Shown here: positions 43,842 through 51,281 of the stretch, piece by piece
Numbering within the stretch: position 1 is the first letter of the stretch
Layout: each line of letters begins with the position of its first letter
DNA from: Arenibacter sp. F20364
GTDB lineage: Bacteria > Bacteroidota > Bacteroidia > Flavobacteriales > Flavobacteriaceae
Assembly: GCF_023015905.1 (NCBI RefSeq)
Contig: NZ_JALKBD010000021.1
Coordinates: 31,075 to 95,074 of the forward strand
Length of the DNA stretch: 64,000 bases
Direction of reading: 5' to 3'
Made by a program: the position numbers and the translations under genes
The notes under the pieces: generated by a model
Seen by the model: the letters and a program-made list of their open reading frames with translations, nothing else
The model's database searches: none
What the model was told of the DNA's origin: nothing

Positions 43842-46574
43842 CTACGATTTTGTTAAAAACTCATCCAAATTCATGATGGCATTGGCCACTACGGTCAATG
43901 CCGCTATATTGGCATCTGCATCCGCTTCATATGGAATAAATTCCGTAATATTCTGAGGTTCTTCCTTGAAATCAGAAACAGAACTGTTGTACAGTTCTTT
44001 TAATACACTTAGTTTTTCGTCACTGATGTCTAATAAAACGGCTTTCTTGTACCCTTGTCTTATGCTGCTGTCCACCTCATCACTTTGACCCATGAATTTG
44101 GCCAAATGATAGGCGGTTTCTTGGTAAACTGGGTCATTAAGGGTGACTAAAGCCTGCAATGGGGTATTGGTCACCGTTCTGCGTACCGTTGATACTTCCC
44201 TGCTGCCTGCGTCAAAAGTCAGGAAGGAAGGGTAAGGGCTGGTTCTTTTTAAATAAGTGTATACGCCCTTTCTATACTTGTCCTCTCCTTTGCTTTCCAC
44301 CCAATTACCACCATTGTATACCGTTTGCCAAATACCATCCGGTTGGGGCGGCATAACACTTGGGCCGTACATTTTGGTGCTCAAAAGTCCGGATACGGCC
44401 AGGGCCTGATCGCGAATTTGTTCTGCACTCAAACGAATTCTGGGGCCACGGGCATAGAGTCGGTTTTCAGGATCCAAATTGTATAATTTGGCGTTGTTTT
44501 TTGAACTCTGCCTGTAGGTGCCGCTCATCACAATATCTTTTACCAAGGCTTTTATGCTCCAATTGTGCTCGTTCATAAATCTTAACGCCAGCCAATCGAA
44601 TAATTCTGGATGGGAAGGCGGATCAGATTGGGAGCCCATATCCTCTAAGGAAGCTACTATGCCCCGGCCATAAATTTGCTGCCACACCTTATTGACCAAA
44701 GTCCTAGCCGTTAGCGGGTTCTCCTTACTGACAAGCCATCTTGAGAGTCCCAACCTATTTTTAGGCCAGGCATCGTTCCAAGCGTTGAGACTTTTGGGGG
44801 TTCCTGGTTGTACTGTATCGGTTTTCATAAGCCAACTACCCCGCTCAAAAACTTGGGTGATCCGTTTTCTATAGTCCGGGTTTTCAACCATGATAGGTAA
44901 GGAGGCTGTATCTGTATTTAATAATTTTAATAAGGTATTTTCAATGGTAGAATACTCGGCTACCGGATCATTGGGCATATCGGGAAGAAAGGCAAACCAT
45001 GTAAAATATCCCAAGGCAGATTTAGGTGAGACCCTATTGTTATCCGTTTCGATATAAAGGTTTAGCTTTTCGTTCGTTTTTTTAAATGGAACTTTTCGTA
45101 CTAAGTTGCCAGAAGTTTTATTGATGACAAACTGGGATAGAATTTCTCCCTCGGCATTATCCTTTCTTATCGTCATAGTAGTACCGTCTATTCCCGAAGA
45201 ATATTTTAAATACATATACCCCGCACCTTGAGTGTATACATTATTTAAAAAACAGAAACCATTATCCCTCAAGGAAAGCCTTCCTTCTACGTTACCATTT
45301 TCGAATTTTTTTATTAAATGCGAATGGTAAATTGGTTCGGTGTAGGTGAGGAAGTTCTGATATTTTTCGGCAATTTGGGGACTGCCGTGGTTAGAAATCC
45401 AATCTACTATCTTTTTTATCTCCTTTTTTTGGTCCGGAGTATAAAATTTTAGAGTAGGTTCATCTTCAGAAGTATCTTCATCCCTGGAATTATTGAAAAA
45501 CGCCATGAGATTGTAATACTCTTTATTTTTAAAGGGGTCATAAGTATGACTATGACATTGTACGCAGCCAATAGTGGTACTCTGCCATACCTCAAAAGTG
45601 GTATTTACTCTGTCTATTACCGCAGCGACCCTGAACTCTTCATCATCTGTTCCTCCTTCTCCGTTATTCATGGTGTTTCTATGGAAAGCCGTTGCAATGA
45701 GTTGGTCAACGGATGGTTGAGGTAAAAGATCACCGGCCAACTGCTCAATGGTAAACTGGTCATAGGGCATATCCTGGTTGAAGGCCCTTATTACCCAATC
45801 ACGATATTGCCACATAGTTCTCCCCATATCACTTTCATAACCTTTGGTATCGGCATAGCGGGCTTGGTCCAACCACCAACTGGCCCACTTTTCACCATAC
45901 CCATCTTGGGACAACAGCTCGTCCACCATATTTTCATAGGTAATCTTTCCGGCGGTAAAATCATTAAACAAGGAATCCTCCGGTGGAAGTCCGGTCAGGT
46001 CCAGGGCAAGTCTTCTGGCTATTACATTGGGCTCTGCTGCAGGACTCGGTTCCAAGTCGTTATTTTCCAAAGTCCTTAAAATAAAGTGGTCTATTTTATT
46101 TTGAATAAATCCCTCTAGATCACCCGAAGCGATACCTGCGGATTGTGTTGCTTCCGGAATTTCCACTTTTTCAGGCAAAGTGTAGGCCCAATGTTTGCCC
46201 CATTTAGCGCCTTGATCTACCCACTTGGTCAATAATTCTATTTCCTCTTTTGAAAGTTTGGACTTCTTATAGGGCATTCGTAATTCCGGATCATCTTCCT
46301 TTAACCTTTGAATAAAAGGACTTTTGGCGGCGTTGCCAGGGATTATGGCCGGAGTCCCGGATTCGGTATTGGCAAAGGCTTCATCCTGGAACAGAAGACT
46401 AAAGCCGCCACTTTTTTTAACCCCACCATGACAGGTAATACAATTCTTGTTCAAGATGGGTTTAATATCGGCACTAAAATCAACCGTATCGGAAGGTTGC
46501 AGCATATTCCAAACGGAAATAACAAGCACAACTGCCCCTGCTATCAATAGGAATATATATGCTTTATTTTTCAT
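43842..46574 (-). CDS. PSCyt1-DUF1549-DUF1553 protein (planctomycete-type cytochrome)
   Basis: 910 residues. One N-terminal membrane helix (about 6-24) is followed by a PSCyt1 domain with CITCH (45-49), SGTPAIIPGNAAKSPFIQRL and ELRMPYKKSKLSKEEIELL. DUF1549 (about 150-350) contains ARRLALDLTGLPPED, YGEKWASWWLDQARYADTKGYESD and TIGCVQCHSHTYDPF, giving a second CxxCH. A lectin-like central part leads to DUF1553 (about 630-880: NRLGLSRWLVSKENPLTARTLVNKVWQQIYGRGIV, RQSSKNNAKLYNLDPENRLYARGPRIRLSAEQIRDQALA). Head gene of the three-gene set; the DUF1501 gene follows after 2 bases. It probably acts in the periplasm. Confidence 0.93.
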   Translation of the reverse strand: MKNKAYIFLLIAGAVVLVISVWNMLQPSDTVDFSADIKPILNKNCITCHGGVKKSGGFSLLFQDEAFANTESGTPAIIPGNAAKSPFIQRLKEDDPELRMPYKKSKLSKEEIELLTKWVDQGAKWGKHWAYTLPEKVEIPEATQSAGIASGDLEGFIQNKIDHFILRTLENNDLEPSPAAEPNVIARRLALDLTGLPPEDSLFNDFTAGKITYENMVDELLSQDGYGEKWASWWLDQARYADTKGYESDMGRTMWQYRDWVIRAFNQDMPYDQFTIEQLAGDLLPQPSVDQLIATAFHRNTMNNGEGGTDDEEFRVAAVIDRVNTTFEVWQSTTIGCVQCHSHTYDPFKNKEYYNLMAFFNNSRDEDTSEDEPTLKFYTPDQKKEIKKIVDWISNHGSPQIAEKYQNFLTYTEPIYHSHLIKKFENGNVEGRLSLRDNGFCFLNNVYTQGAGYMYLKYSSGIDGTTMTIRKDNAEGEILSQFVINKTSGNLVRKVPFKKTNEKLNLYIETDNNRVSPKSALGYFTWFAFLPDMPNDPVAEYSTIENTLLKLLNTDTASLPIMVENPDYRKRITQVFERGSWLMKTDTVQPGTPKSLNAWNDAWPKNRLGLSRWLVSKENPLTARTLVNKVWQQIYGRGIVASLEDMGSQSDPPSHPELFDWLALRFMNEHNWSIKALVKDIVMSGTYRQSSKNNAKLYNLDPENRLYARGPRIRLSAEQIRDQALAVSGLLSTKMYGPSVMPPQPDGIWQTVYNGGNWVESKGEDKYRKGVYTYLKRTSPYPSFLTFDAGSREVSTVRRTVTNTPLQALVTLNDPVYQETAYHLAKFMGQSDEVDSSIRQGYKKAVLLDISDEKLSVLKELYNSSVSDFKEEPQNITEFIPYEADADANIAALTVVANAIMNLDEFLTKS

Positions 46575-46760
46575 GGTTTTTACTTTGTTGAATAAAACTC
46601 CACTAATAATAAGAATAATTATGCGAAACCATAGATAATTTTGTCAAAAAATGTATTTATTAAGAATAGAACATGGAATTGTTAAATAAGGCCTATTTTG
46701 AGTTTTGTTAAGTTGAATTATTTGTTTTCCAGGAATTTTATAGGCTACACAATATAAAAA

Positions 46761-46801
46761 TGCTTGCAATTCCCAGCTTTTTAAGTTGAGTATTGCAAGC
46801 A
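46761..46801 (-). terminator. Terminator of lysS
   Basis: A perfect 10-bp stem TGCTTGCAAT / ATTGCAAGCA, with inner pairing possible in the 21-base loop. Read on the minus strand it is followed by TTTTTATATTG. It lies 51 bases past the lysS stop codon. Confidence 0.8.
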
Positions 46802-46852
46802 CTTGTTATTGTTACTGAATTAGGTCTATTGTAAAACCTTCCGTTGCAGATA

Positions 46853-48544
46853 TTATTTCTTTAGCAGCACCACTTTGGCATCTCCCTCGGTGGCTACCTT
46901 GATCAGCTCGTGCTTGGAAAGGGCCTTCATGGATTTGTCCCATTTTTTTCCACTTAAGCCTGCTTTGGTCTTAAGCTCATCCAGGGCCATTTTGCCTTCC
47001 GGCTTTAAAAGGGCAAGGATTTCTTTTTCTTCCTCGCTTAGCTCTACTTGTTTTTTCTCCGGTCTCATTTGAGGGAAGAAAAGAACTTCTTGTATGGAGG
47101 CATTGTTGGTCATTAACATGACTAAACGATCAATACCGATACCGATGCCACTGGTAGGTGGCATACCATATTCCAAGGCCCTTAGGAAGTCTTGGTCAAT
47201 GAACATGGCCTCATCGTCCCCTTTTTCCGAAAGTTGAAGTTGTTCCTCGAACCTTTCGCGCTGGTCAATGGGATCGTTCAGCTCGGAATAGGCATTGGCC
47301 AATTCCTTTCCGTTTACCATCAGTTCAAAACGTTCCGTTAATGCGGGATTGTCCCTGTGCTCCTTGCACAAAGGACTCATTTCCTTGGGGTAATCTGTGA
47401 TAAAGGTGGGTTGTACGTAGTGATGTTCACATTTTTCGCCAAAAATCTCATCGATAAGTTTTCCAACTCCCATACTATCATCCACCTCAATATTTAATTT
47501 CTTGGCAACTTCCCTTAGTTCCACCTCTTTCATCCCCGCCACATCAAAACCGGTATGGATCTTAATGGCTTCCAAAATGGGAACCCTAGGGTAAGGGGCC
47601 TTAAATTCTATTTCATTTTTGCCTACGGTTACTTTCGATGTGCCGTTGGAATCGATGGCCACTTTTTCCAAAAGCTTTTCGGTCATGTCCATCATCCAAT
47701 TGTAATCCTTATAGGCTACATAAAGTTCCATAACCGTAAACTCAGGGTTATGGGTACGATCCATACCTTCGTTCCTAAAATCCTTGGCAAATTCATAAAC
47801 CCCGTCAAAGCCACCAACAATCAATCTTTTTAGGTATAGCTCATTGGCCACCCTTAAGTATAATGGAATGTTAAGTGCGTTATGGTGCGTCATAAACGGA
47901 CGTGCCGCAGCTCCGCCCGGAATGGGTTGTAATATAGGGGTTTCTACCTCCAAATACCCGGCATCGTTAAAAAACTGACGCATACTATTGGTGATCTTGG
48001 TACGCTTTATAAAATTTTTCTTAACGCTTGGATTCACTACCAGATCCACGTATCGTTGGCGATAGCGCAATTCTGGGTCGTTAAATTCATCGTAGACTTT
48101 CCCGTCGGCATCCACTTTTGGCAAGGGTAATGGGCGCAAGGATTTGCTTAGAATTGTAAAATTCTTGACCATGACCGTTTTCTCGCCTACCTGAGTGGTG
48201 AAAAGCTCCCCTTCTATGCCAATAATGTCACCAATGTCCAATAATTTCTTATACACATCATTGTACAAGGTTTTATCTTCACCTGTACAAATTTCGTCCC
48301 GGTTAAAATAGACCTGTATACGGCCTTCGCTGTCCTGTAGTTCCGCAAAGGAAGCTTTACCTTGGATTCTTCTGGACATAAGTCTTCCGGAAAGAACTAC
48401 CTTTTTGCCTTCCTCATAATTCTCCTTGGCTTTTTTAGAAGTACTATTTACTGGGTAAAGTGCTGCGGGATAGGGGTCGATGCCCAATTCCCGTAACTTG
48501 CCAAGTTTTTCCCTTCTAATTACTTCTTGTTCCGAAAGTTGCAT
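46853..48544 (-). CDS. lysS: Lysine--tRNA ligase (class II) with C-terminal extension
   Basis: 563 residues from the ATG at 48544 ([20 protein letters not shown]); upstream in-frame codons are excluded because the -7 promoter element lies there. The OB-fold anticodon domain (about 55-160: [35 protein letters not shown]) precedes the class II core with [88 protein letters not shown] and [15 protein letters not shown]. About 60 residues after the core ([21 protein letters not shown] onward) form an extra winged-helix-like tail not found in E. coli LysS. Otherwise complete. Confidence 0.97.
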   Translation of the reverse strand: MQLSEQEVIRREKLGKLRELGIDPYPAALYPVNSTSKKAKENYEEGKKVVLSGRLMSRRIQGKASFAELQDSEGRIQVYFNRDEICTGEDKTLYNDVYKKLLDIGDIIGIEGELFTTQVGEKTVMVKNFTILSKSLRPLPLPKVDADGKVYDEFNDPELRYRQRYVDLVVNPSVKKNFIKRTKITNSMRQFFNDAGYLEVETPILQPIPGGAAARPFMTHHNALNIPLYLRVANELYLKRLIVGGFDGVYEFAKDFRNEGMDRTHNPEFTVMELYVAYKDYNWMMDMTEKLLEKVAIDSNGTSKVTVGKNEIEFKAPYPRVPILEAIKIHTGFDVAGMKEVELREVAKKLNIEVDDSMGVGKLIDEIFGEKCEHHYVQPTFITDYPKEMSPLCKEHRDNPALTERFELMVNGKELANAYSELNDPIDQRERFEEQLQLSEKGDDEAMFIDQDFLRALEYGMPPTSGIGIGIDRLVMLMTNNASIQEVLFFPQMRPEKKQVELSEEEKEILALLKPEGKMALDELKTKAGLSGKKWDKSMKALSKHELIKVATEGDAKVVLLKK

Positions 48545-48564
48545 ATTCTTATAAATTAAGGCTG

Positions 48565-48572
48565 CAAATATA
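48565..48572 (-). promoter_or_regulatory. Promoter of lysS (-7 element)
   Basis: On the minus strand TATATTTG fits TANNTTTG, and a TTG lies 20 bases upstream of it (complement of 48593-48595). Transcription would start about 15 bases before the ATG at 48544. Confidence 0.7.
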
Positions 48573-48734
48573 GGCACTCTCCGTTAATCTATCAATCCAA
48601 AAATTGGAATTGATTGTTTTCAAAACAGTGTATTCAAATTATTCCCAATTCCTTGTAACAAAATGTTTGTTTTTTAGTCATATTGGTACACCTGTCCCGC
48701 TGAGGGGCGGCATCAATCAAAAATCGAAAAAAGC

Positions 48735-48890
48735 ATGGGCTGTTTTAGGGTCTTGTTGGCCATTATTTTCCCGCCCTTGGCCGTAATTGGCAAGGGGTGC
48801 GGATCCTTTATTATCGTTTTTCTTCTTACCCTTTGCGGGTGGGTGCCCGGTGTTATCGCCGCGCTGATCATCCTTAACAATCCAAACTAG
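48735..48890 (+). CDS. Pmp3/YqaE-family small membrane protein
   Basis: 51 residues: MGCFRVLLAIIFPPLAVIGK, then GCGSFIIVFLLTLCGWVPGV and IAALIILNNPN. Two membrane helices with the family pattern (LAIIFPPLAV near the start, LLTLCGWVPGVIAAL in the second helix) identify the UPF0057/Pmp3 family. These proteolipids affect membrane potential and salt or cold tolerance in other organisms. The gene lies between lysS (divergent) and the lipB region, ends 32 bases before the promoter of the truncated lipB start, and is short enough to be missed by gene callers. Confidence 0.88.
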   Translation: MGCFRVLLAIIFPPLAVIGKGCGSFIIVFLLTLCGWVPGVIAALIILNNPN

Positions 48891-48922
48891 GGTTTTGAGG
48901 TTTGGTTTATGAGTGGAGTTTG

Positions 48923-48988
48923 TATCTTTGCAGGATGAACAAAAGTATTCTCTTAGAAGATTTGGGACATAAGGATTACAAGGAATAA
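48923..48988 (+). pseudogene. Truncated duplicate of the lipB start (promoter, ATG, 17 codons)
   Basis: TATCTTTG (48923-48930), a perfect -7 element, is followed four bases later by ATG (48935) and 17 codons, MNKSILLEDLGHKDYKE, then TAA. The last nine residues, DLGHKDYKE, equal residues 11-19 of intact LipB. At DNA level 48957-48985 matches 49590-49618 in 27 of 29 bases. The spacing from -7 element to start codon is also the same as at the functional gene. This is most simply the original lipB 5' end, cut off by the insertion that follows. If still transcribed it yields only a 17-residue peptide. Confidence 0.8.
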
Positions 48989-49018
48989 TCTATAACGGGC
49001 AAGTCCGAAAAAACCATG

Positions 49019-49038
49019 CCCCAACCCTGAAGGGTGAG
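49019..49038. repeat. Left inverted repeat of the DUF559 cassette
   Basis: CCCCAACCCTGAAGGGTGAG; the complement of 49496-49515 matches it in 17 of 20 positions. It contains the small palindrome CCCT-GA-AGGG and lies inside a larger hairpin (AAAAAACC at 49008-49015, GGTTTTTT at 49038-49045) that could stop transcription from the truncated lipB promoter. Confidence 0.7.
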
Positions 49039-49138
49039 GTTTTTTCTATTTAAAGGAATTGAGGTCGTTAATCGGGAAAAACTTAGGGTATAGATCCAAT
49101 TTATGTGTAGTTAAAACAGGTCGTTAGAAGAAGAAGGA

Positions 49139-49507
49139 ATGCATGCAGGTGCTAAGGCCGATAAGTTTGCTTACGCGGATTTATTACGAAGGACACAAAC
49201 TCCACAAGAAGAAAAATTATGGGAATTCTTGAAGGTTAAACCACATGGATTCAAATTTCGAAGGCAGCATCCGTTCAATGACTACATACTCGACTTTTAT
49301 TGTCATCAAGCTAAATTTGTCATTGAGCTGGACGGAAAACAACATAAATCGAATTTGGAATATGATAATGATAGAACAAGTATTTTGGAAAGTTATGGGC
49401 TGAAAGTGATTAGGTTTGACAATCAAGAAATAGACAATAATTTTAGTAAGATAACAGAGAAGTTGATAAAAATTTTAAAAGGAGTTGATAATTTTCCCTC
49501 CCTTTAG
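49139..49507 (+). CDS. DUF559 / Vsr-like PD-(D/E)XK endonuclease
   Basis: 122 residues, the full length of the DUF559 family. Motifs run ARLLRRTQTPQEEKLWEFL-type (read here as DLLRRTQTPQEEKLWEFLK), GFKFRRQHPFNDYILDFYC, KFVIELDGKQHK, DNDRTSILESYGLKVIRFDN and a C-terminal helix. Glu26, Asp52 (YILDF) and Glu64 (VIELDGKQH) fit the catalytic acids of the Vsr-like nuclease fold. It is preceded by an AGAAGAAGGA ribosome-binding stretch. The stop codon lies within the right inverted repeat, so the last residues (FPSL) are encoded by the repeat. No methylase or partner gene is adjacent. Confidence 0.92.
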   Translation: MHAGAKADKFAYADLLRRTQTPQEEKLWEFLKVKPHGFKFRRQHPFNDYILDFYCHQAKFVIELDGKQHKSNLEYDNDRTSILESYGLKVIRFDNQEIDNNFSKITEKLIKILKGVDNFPSL

Positions 49508-49515
49508 GGTTGGGG
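49496..49515. repeat. Right inverted repeat of the DUF559 cassette
   Basis: CCCTCCCTTTAGGGTTGGGG, complementary to the left repeat in 17 of 20 positions, with its own small palindrome CCCT-TT-AGGG. It overlaps the last codons and the TAG stop (49505-49507) of the DUF559 gene. Confidence 0.7.
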
Positions 49516-49549
49516 AAAGGAAAATTGATCATTTTCAGAACGATATTTA

Positions 49550-49557
49550 TATTTTTG
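49550..49557 (+). promoter_or_regulatory. Promoter -7 element of functional lipB
   Basis: TATTTTTG, four bases before the GTG at 49562. A TTG lies 22 bases upstream (49525-49527). A transcript from this promoter would start at or next to the GTG, implying a leaderless message. The truncated copy at 48923 has the same four-base spacing. Confidence 0.65.
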
Positions 49558-49561
49558 AAGC

Positions 49562-50284
49562 GTGAAAAGAAATAAAGTAGTAGAAATTAAAGATTTGGGG
49601 CACAAGGATTACAAGGAAACTTGGGATTACCAGGAAGAATTGTTCCAATCTATTTTGGACTTAAAAATTAAGAATAGGAGGGAGGGCTCCCAGTTGGAAA
49701 CGCCCAATCATTTTTTGTTTGTAGAGCATCCCCATGTTTACACCTTGGGCAAAAGTGGGCATTTGGAAAATCTTTTGGTGGATCAGGACTATCTGGAGAA
49801 AAAAGGAGCCAAATTCTACAAGATAAACCGCGGCGGAGATATCACTTATCATGGGCCTGGGCAAATTGTAGGATACCCTATTTTGGACCTGGATAATTTC
49901 TTTACCGACATTCATAAATACTTGAGGTTTCTAGAGGAAATGGTTATTCTAACCTTGGCCGACTACGGGCTGAAGGCGGAGCGTTCCAAGGGGGAGACTG
50001 GAGTTTGGTTGGATGTAGGTACCCCATTCGCCAGAAAGATCTGTGCCATGGGTGTACGTGCCAGCCGATGGGTAACCATGCATGGTTTTGCCTTGAACGT
50101 AAATGCCGATTTGGGTTATTTTGACCTGATGATCCCCTGTGGCATTAAAGGAAAGGCCGTAACTTCCTTAAATGTGGAATTAGGGAAACAGAAGGTGTCT
50201 ATGGATGAGGTTAAGGAAAAATTATTGAAACACTTTTCACAGCTTTTTGAGGTGGAAATGATAAACTATAATAAACCGGTTTGA
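49562..50284 (+). CDS. lipB: Octanoyltransferase LipB
   Basis: 240 residues, GTG start. Family motifs: FLFVEHPHVYTLGKSGH, the octanoyl-binding RGGDITYHGPGQIVGYPILDL (about 90-110), GVWLDVGTPFARKICAMGV with catalytic Lys159, and the nucleophile Cys193 in MIPCGIKGKAVTSL. It moves octanoyl from acyl carrier protein to lipoate-dependent enzymes, which LipA then sulfurates. The first ten residues (MKRNKVVEIK) differ from those of the truncated upstream copy (MNKSILLE) and appear to have come with the inserted cassette. No lipA is seen in this window. Confidence 0.96.
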   Translation: MKRNKVVEIKDLGHKDYKETWDYQEELFQSILDLKIKNRREGSQLETPNHFLFVEHPHVYTLGKSGHLENLLVDQDYLEKKGAKFYKINRGGDITYHGPGQIVGYPILDLDNFFTDIHKYLRFLEEMVILTLADYGLKAERSKGETGVWLDVGTPFARKICAMGVRASRWVTMHGFALNVNADLGYFDLMIPCGIKGKAVTSLNVELGKQKVSMDEVKEKLLKHFSQLFEVEMINYNKPV

Positions 50285-50548
50285 TCCAGGGATATTTGGA
50301 GAGAAACAACCTGAAATAATAACCGGCTATATTTTAGGTCGATTGTAAATTGCACATAGGGAGGTTTTAATTTCTCCCATAGAGGGAGTTAATATCTACA
50401 ATAAATACCCTTACTGGCTGCATAGTTTCTGTGCCATAGGCTTGTTGTATAATTCCAAAAAGAAAGCACACAATTTGGACAGGGAAATTGGCCTCTTGGC
50501 ATTTTCTCTATTGCTGTCTAGGAATTTGATATTTACCAAGACTAAGCT

Positions 50549-51253
50549 TTATTCTGAAATAGCACTCAGCACCATGGAATTCAAGAGTTTTCCTTTTTCG
50601 TTGTAGGATTCGGTCTTTACGGTGCCTACTCCTTCGGAAATCCAGCTCCGATTTGGGTAATTTTTGTCGATCATCATCATTTTAGAGCGATTGTCGCTGT
50701 AAATCACATAGCAGTCGAAGGTCCCTGCCGGAACGGTAATGGTTTCTTTCTTTTCGACTTTCCTGTTGGTCATTTCCACCTCCGTTTTCATATTCATGGC
50801 CCCCATACTCATTGTCATGGTCATGCCCGCATCAGGTAGTTCCATGCCCGGTTTTAGTTGTGTTGGCCATTCTATATCCGTACCGGTTATTTCCGCTTCC
50901 ATTTCACCGTACTGCTCCATCATTTGCGTGGAGAGTAGGGATTTGAAGTCGATACGGATGACATCGCCATCACATGTTATATTATAAGACATTTCGTAGG
51001 GATTTTTTCCCTTGTTATCTATAAAGCCCATGTGGATTTCTGCTTCCGCACCGTTCGCCGTTTTCTGCACATTTCTGAATTCTTGCCATTGGGACCCTTC
51101 GACTTTTCCTTTTTTGTCGTGGAGGGTATATTCCATACGTACGCCTTCCCGCATAGGGAAAAAGGTATCACACAATTGGGCGAACGATGCTCCAGGGAGG
51201 TTAAGAACTAAAAGTATTACTAAGGTTCTTAGGGTATTTTTTAGGTAATTCAT
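50549..51253 (-). CDS. TapB-like / DUF3108-like periplasmic protein
   Basis: 234 residues with a signal peptide (about 1-25, GASFAQ). The body is beta-rich: FFPMREGVRMEYTLHDKKGKVEGSQWQEF, EIHMGFIDNKGKNPYEMSYNITCDGDVIRIDF, a Met-rich stretch (GMTMTMSMGAMNMKTEVEMTNRKV), VPAGTFDCYVIYSDN and RSWISEGVGTVKTESYNEKGKLL. The VPAGTFDCY and GVGTVK elements are shared with DUF3108/TapB-type proteins of unknown function. It is 28 bases downstream of the OmpA-family gene on the same strand, so the two may form an operon. The 264 bases between it and lipB hold nothing convincing. Confidence 0.75.
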   Translation of the reverse strand: MNYLKNTLRTLVILLVLNLPGASFAQLCDTFFPMREGVRMEYTLHDKKGKVEGSQWQEFRNVQKTANGAEAEIHMGFIDNKGKNPYEMSYNITCDGDVIRIDFKSLLSTQMMEQYGEMEAEITGTDIEWPTQLKPGMELPDAGMTMTMSMGAMNMKTEVEMTNRKVEKKETITVPAGTFDCYVIYSDNRSKMMMIDKNYPNRSWISEGVGTVKTESYNEKGKLLNSMVLSAISE

Positions 51254-51281
51254 ATGTTTTCTATTGATTTATGATTAGTGC

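Larger units (their letters stand above)
48986..49589 (+). mobile_element. DUF559 endonuclease cassette inserted at the start of lipB
   Basis: The 604 bases between the two 29-bp lipB copies hold one gene (DUF559) bounded by imperfect inverted repeats at 49019-49038 and 49496-49515. The right part also supplies a new -7 element (TATTTTTG) and new first codons for the downstream lipB. Thus the insertion leaves one dead 5' end and one working gene. No transposase is present. Movement by the nuclease itself, homing style, or by an unlinked transposase are both possible. Exact borders are uncertain by a few tens of bases. Confidence 0.6.

Noticed and set aside
50285..50548. Open plus-strand stretch (NKYPYWLHSFCAIGLLYN) between lipB and the TapB-like gene
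   Set aside because: It has no start codon or ribosome-binding site and runs into the 3' end of the opposite gene; at best a relic.
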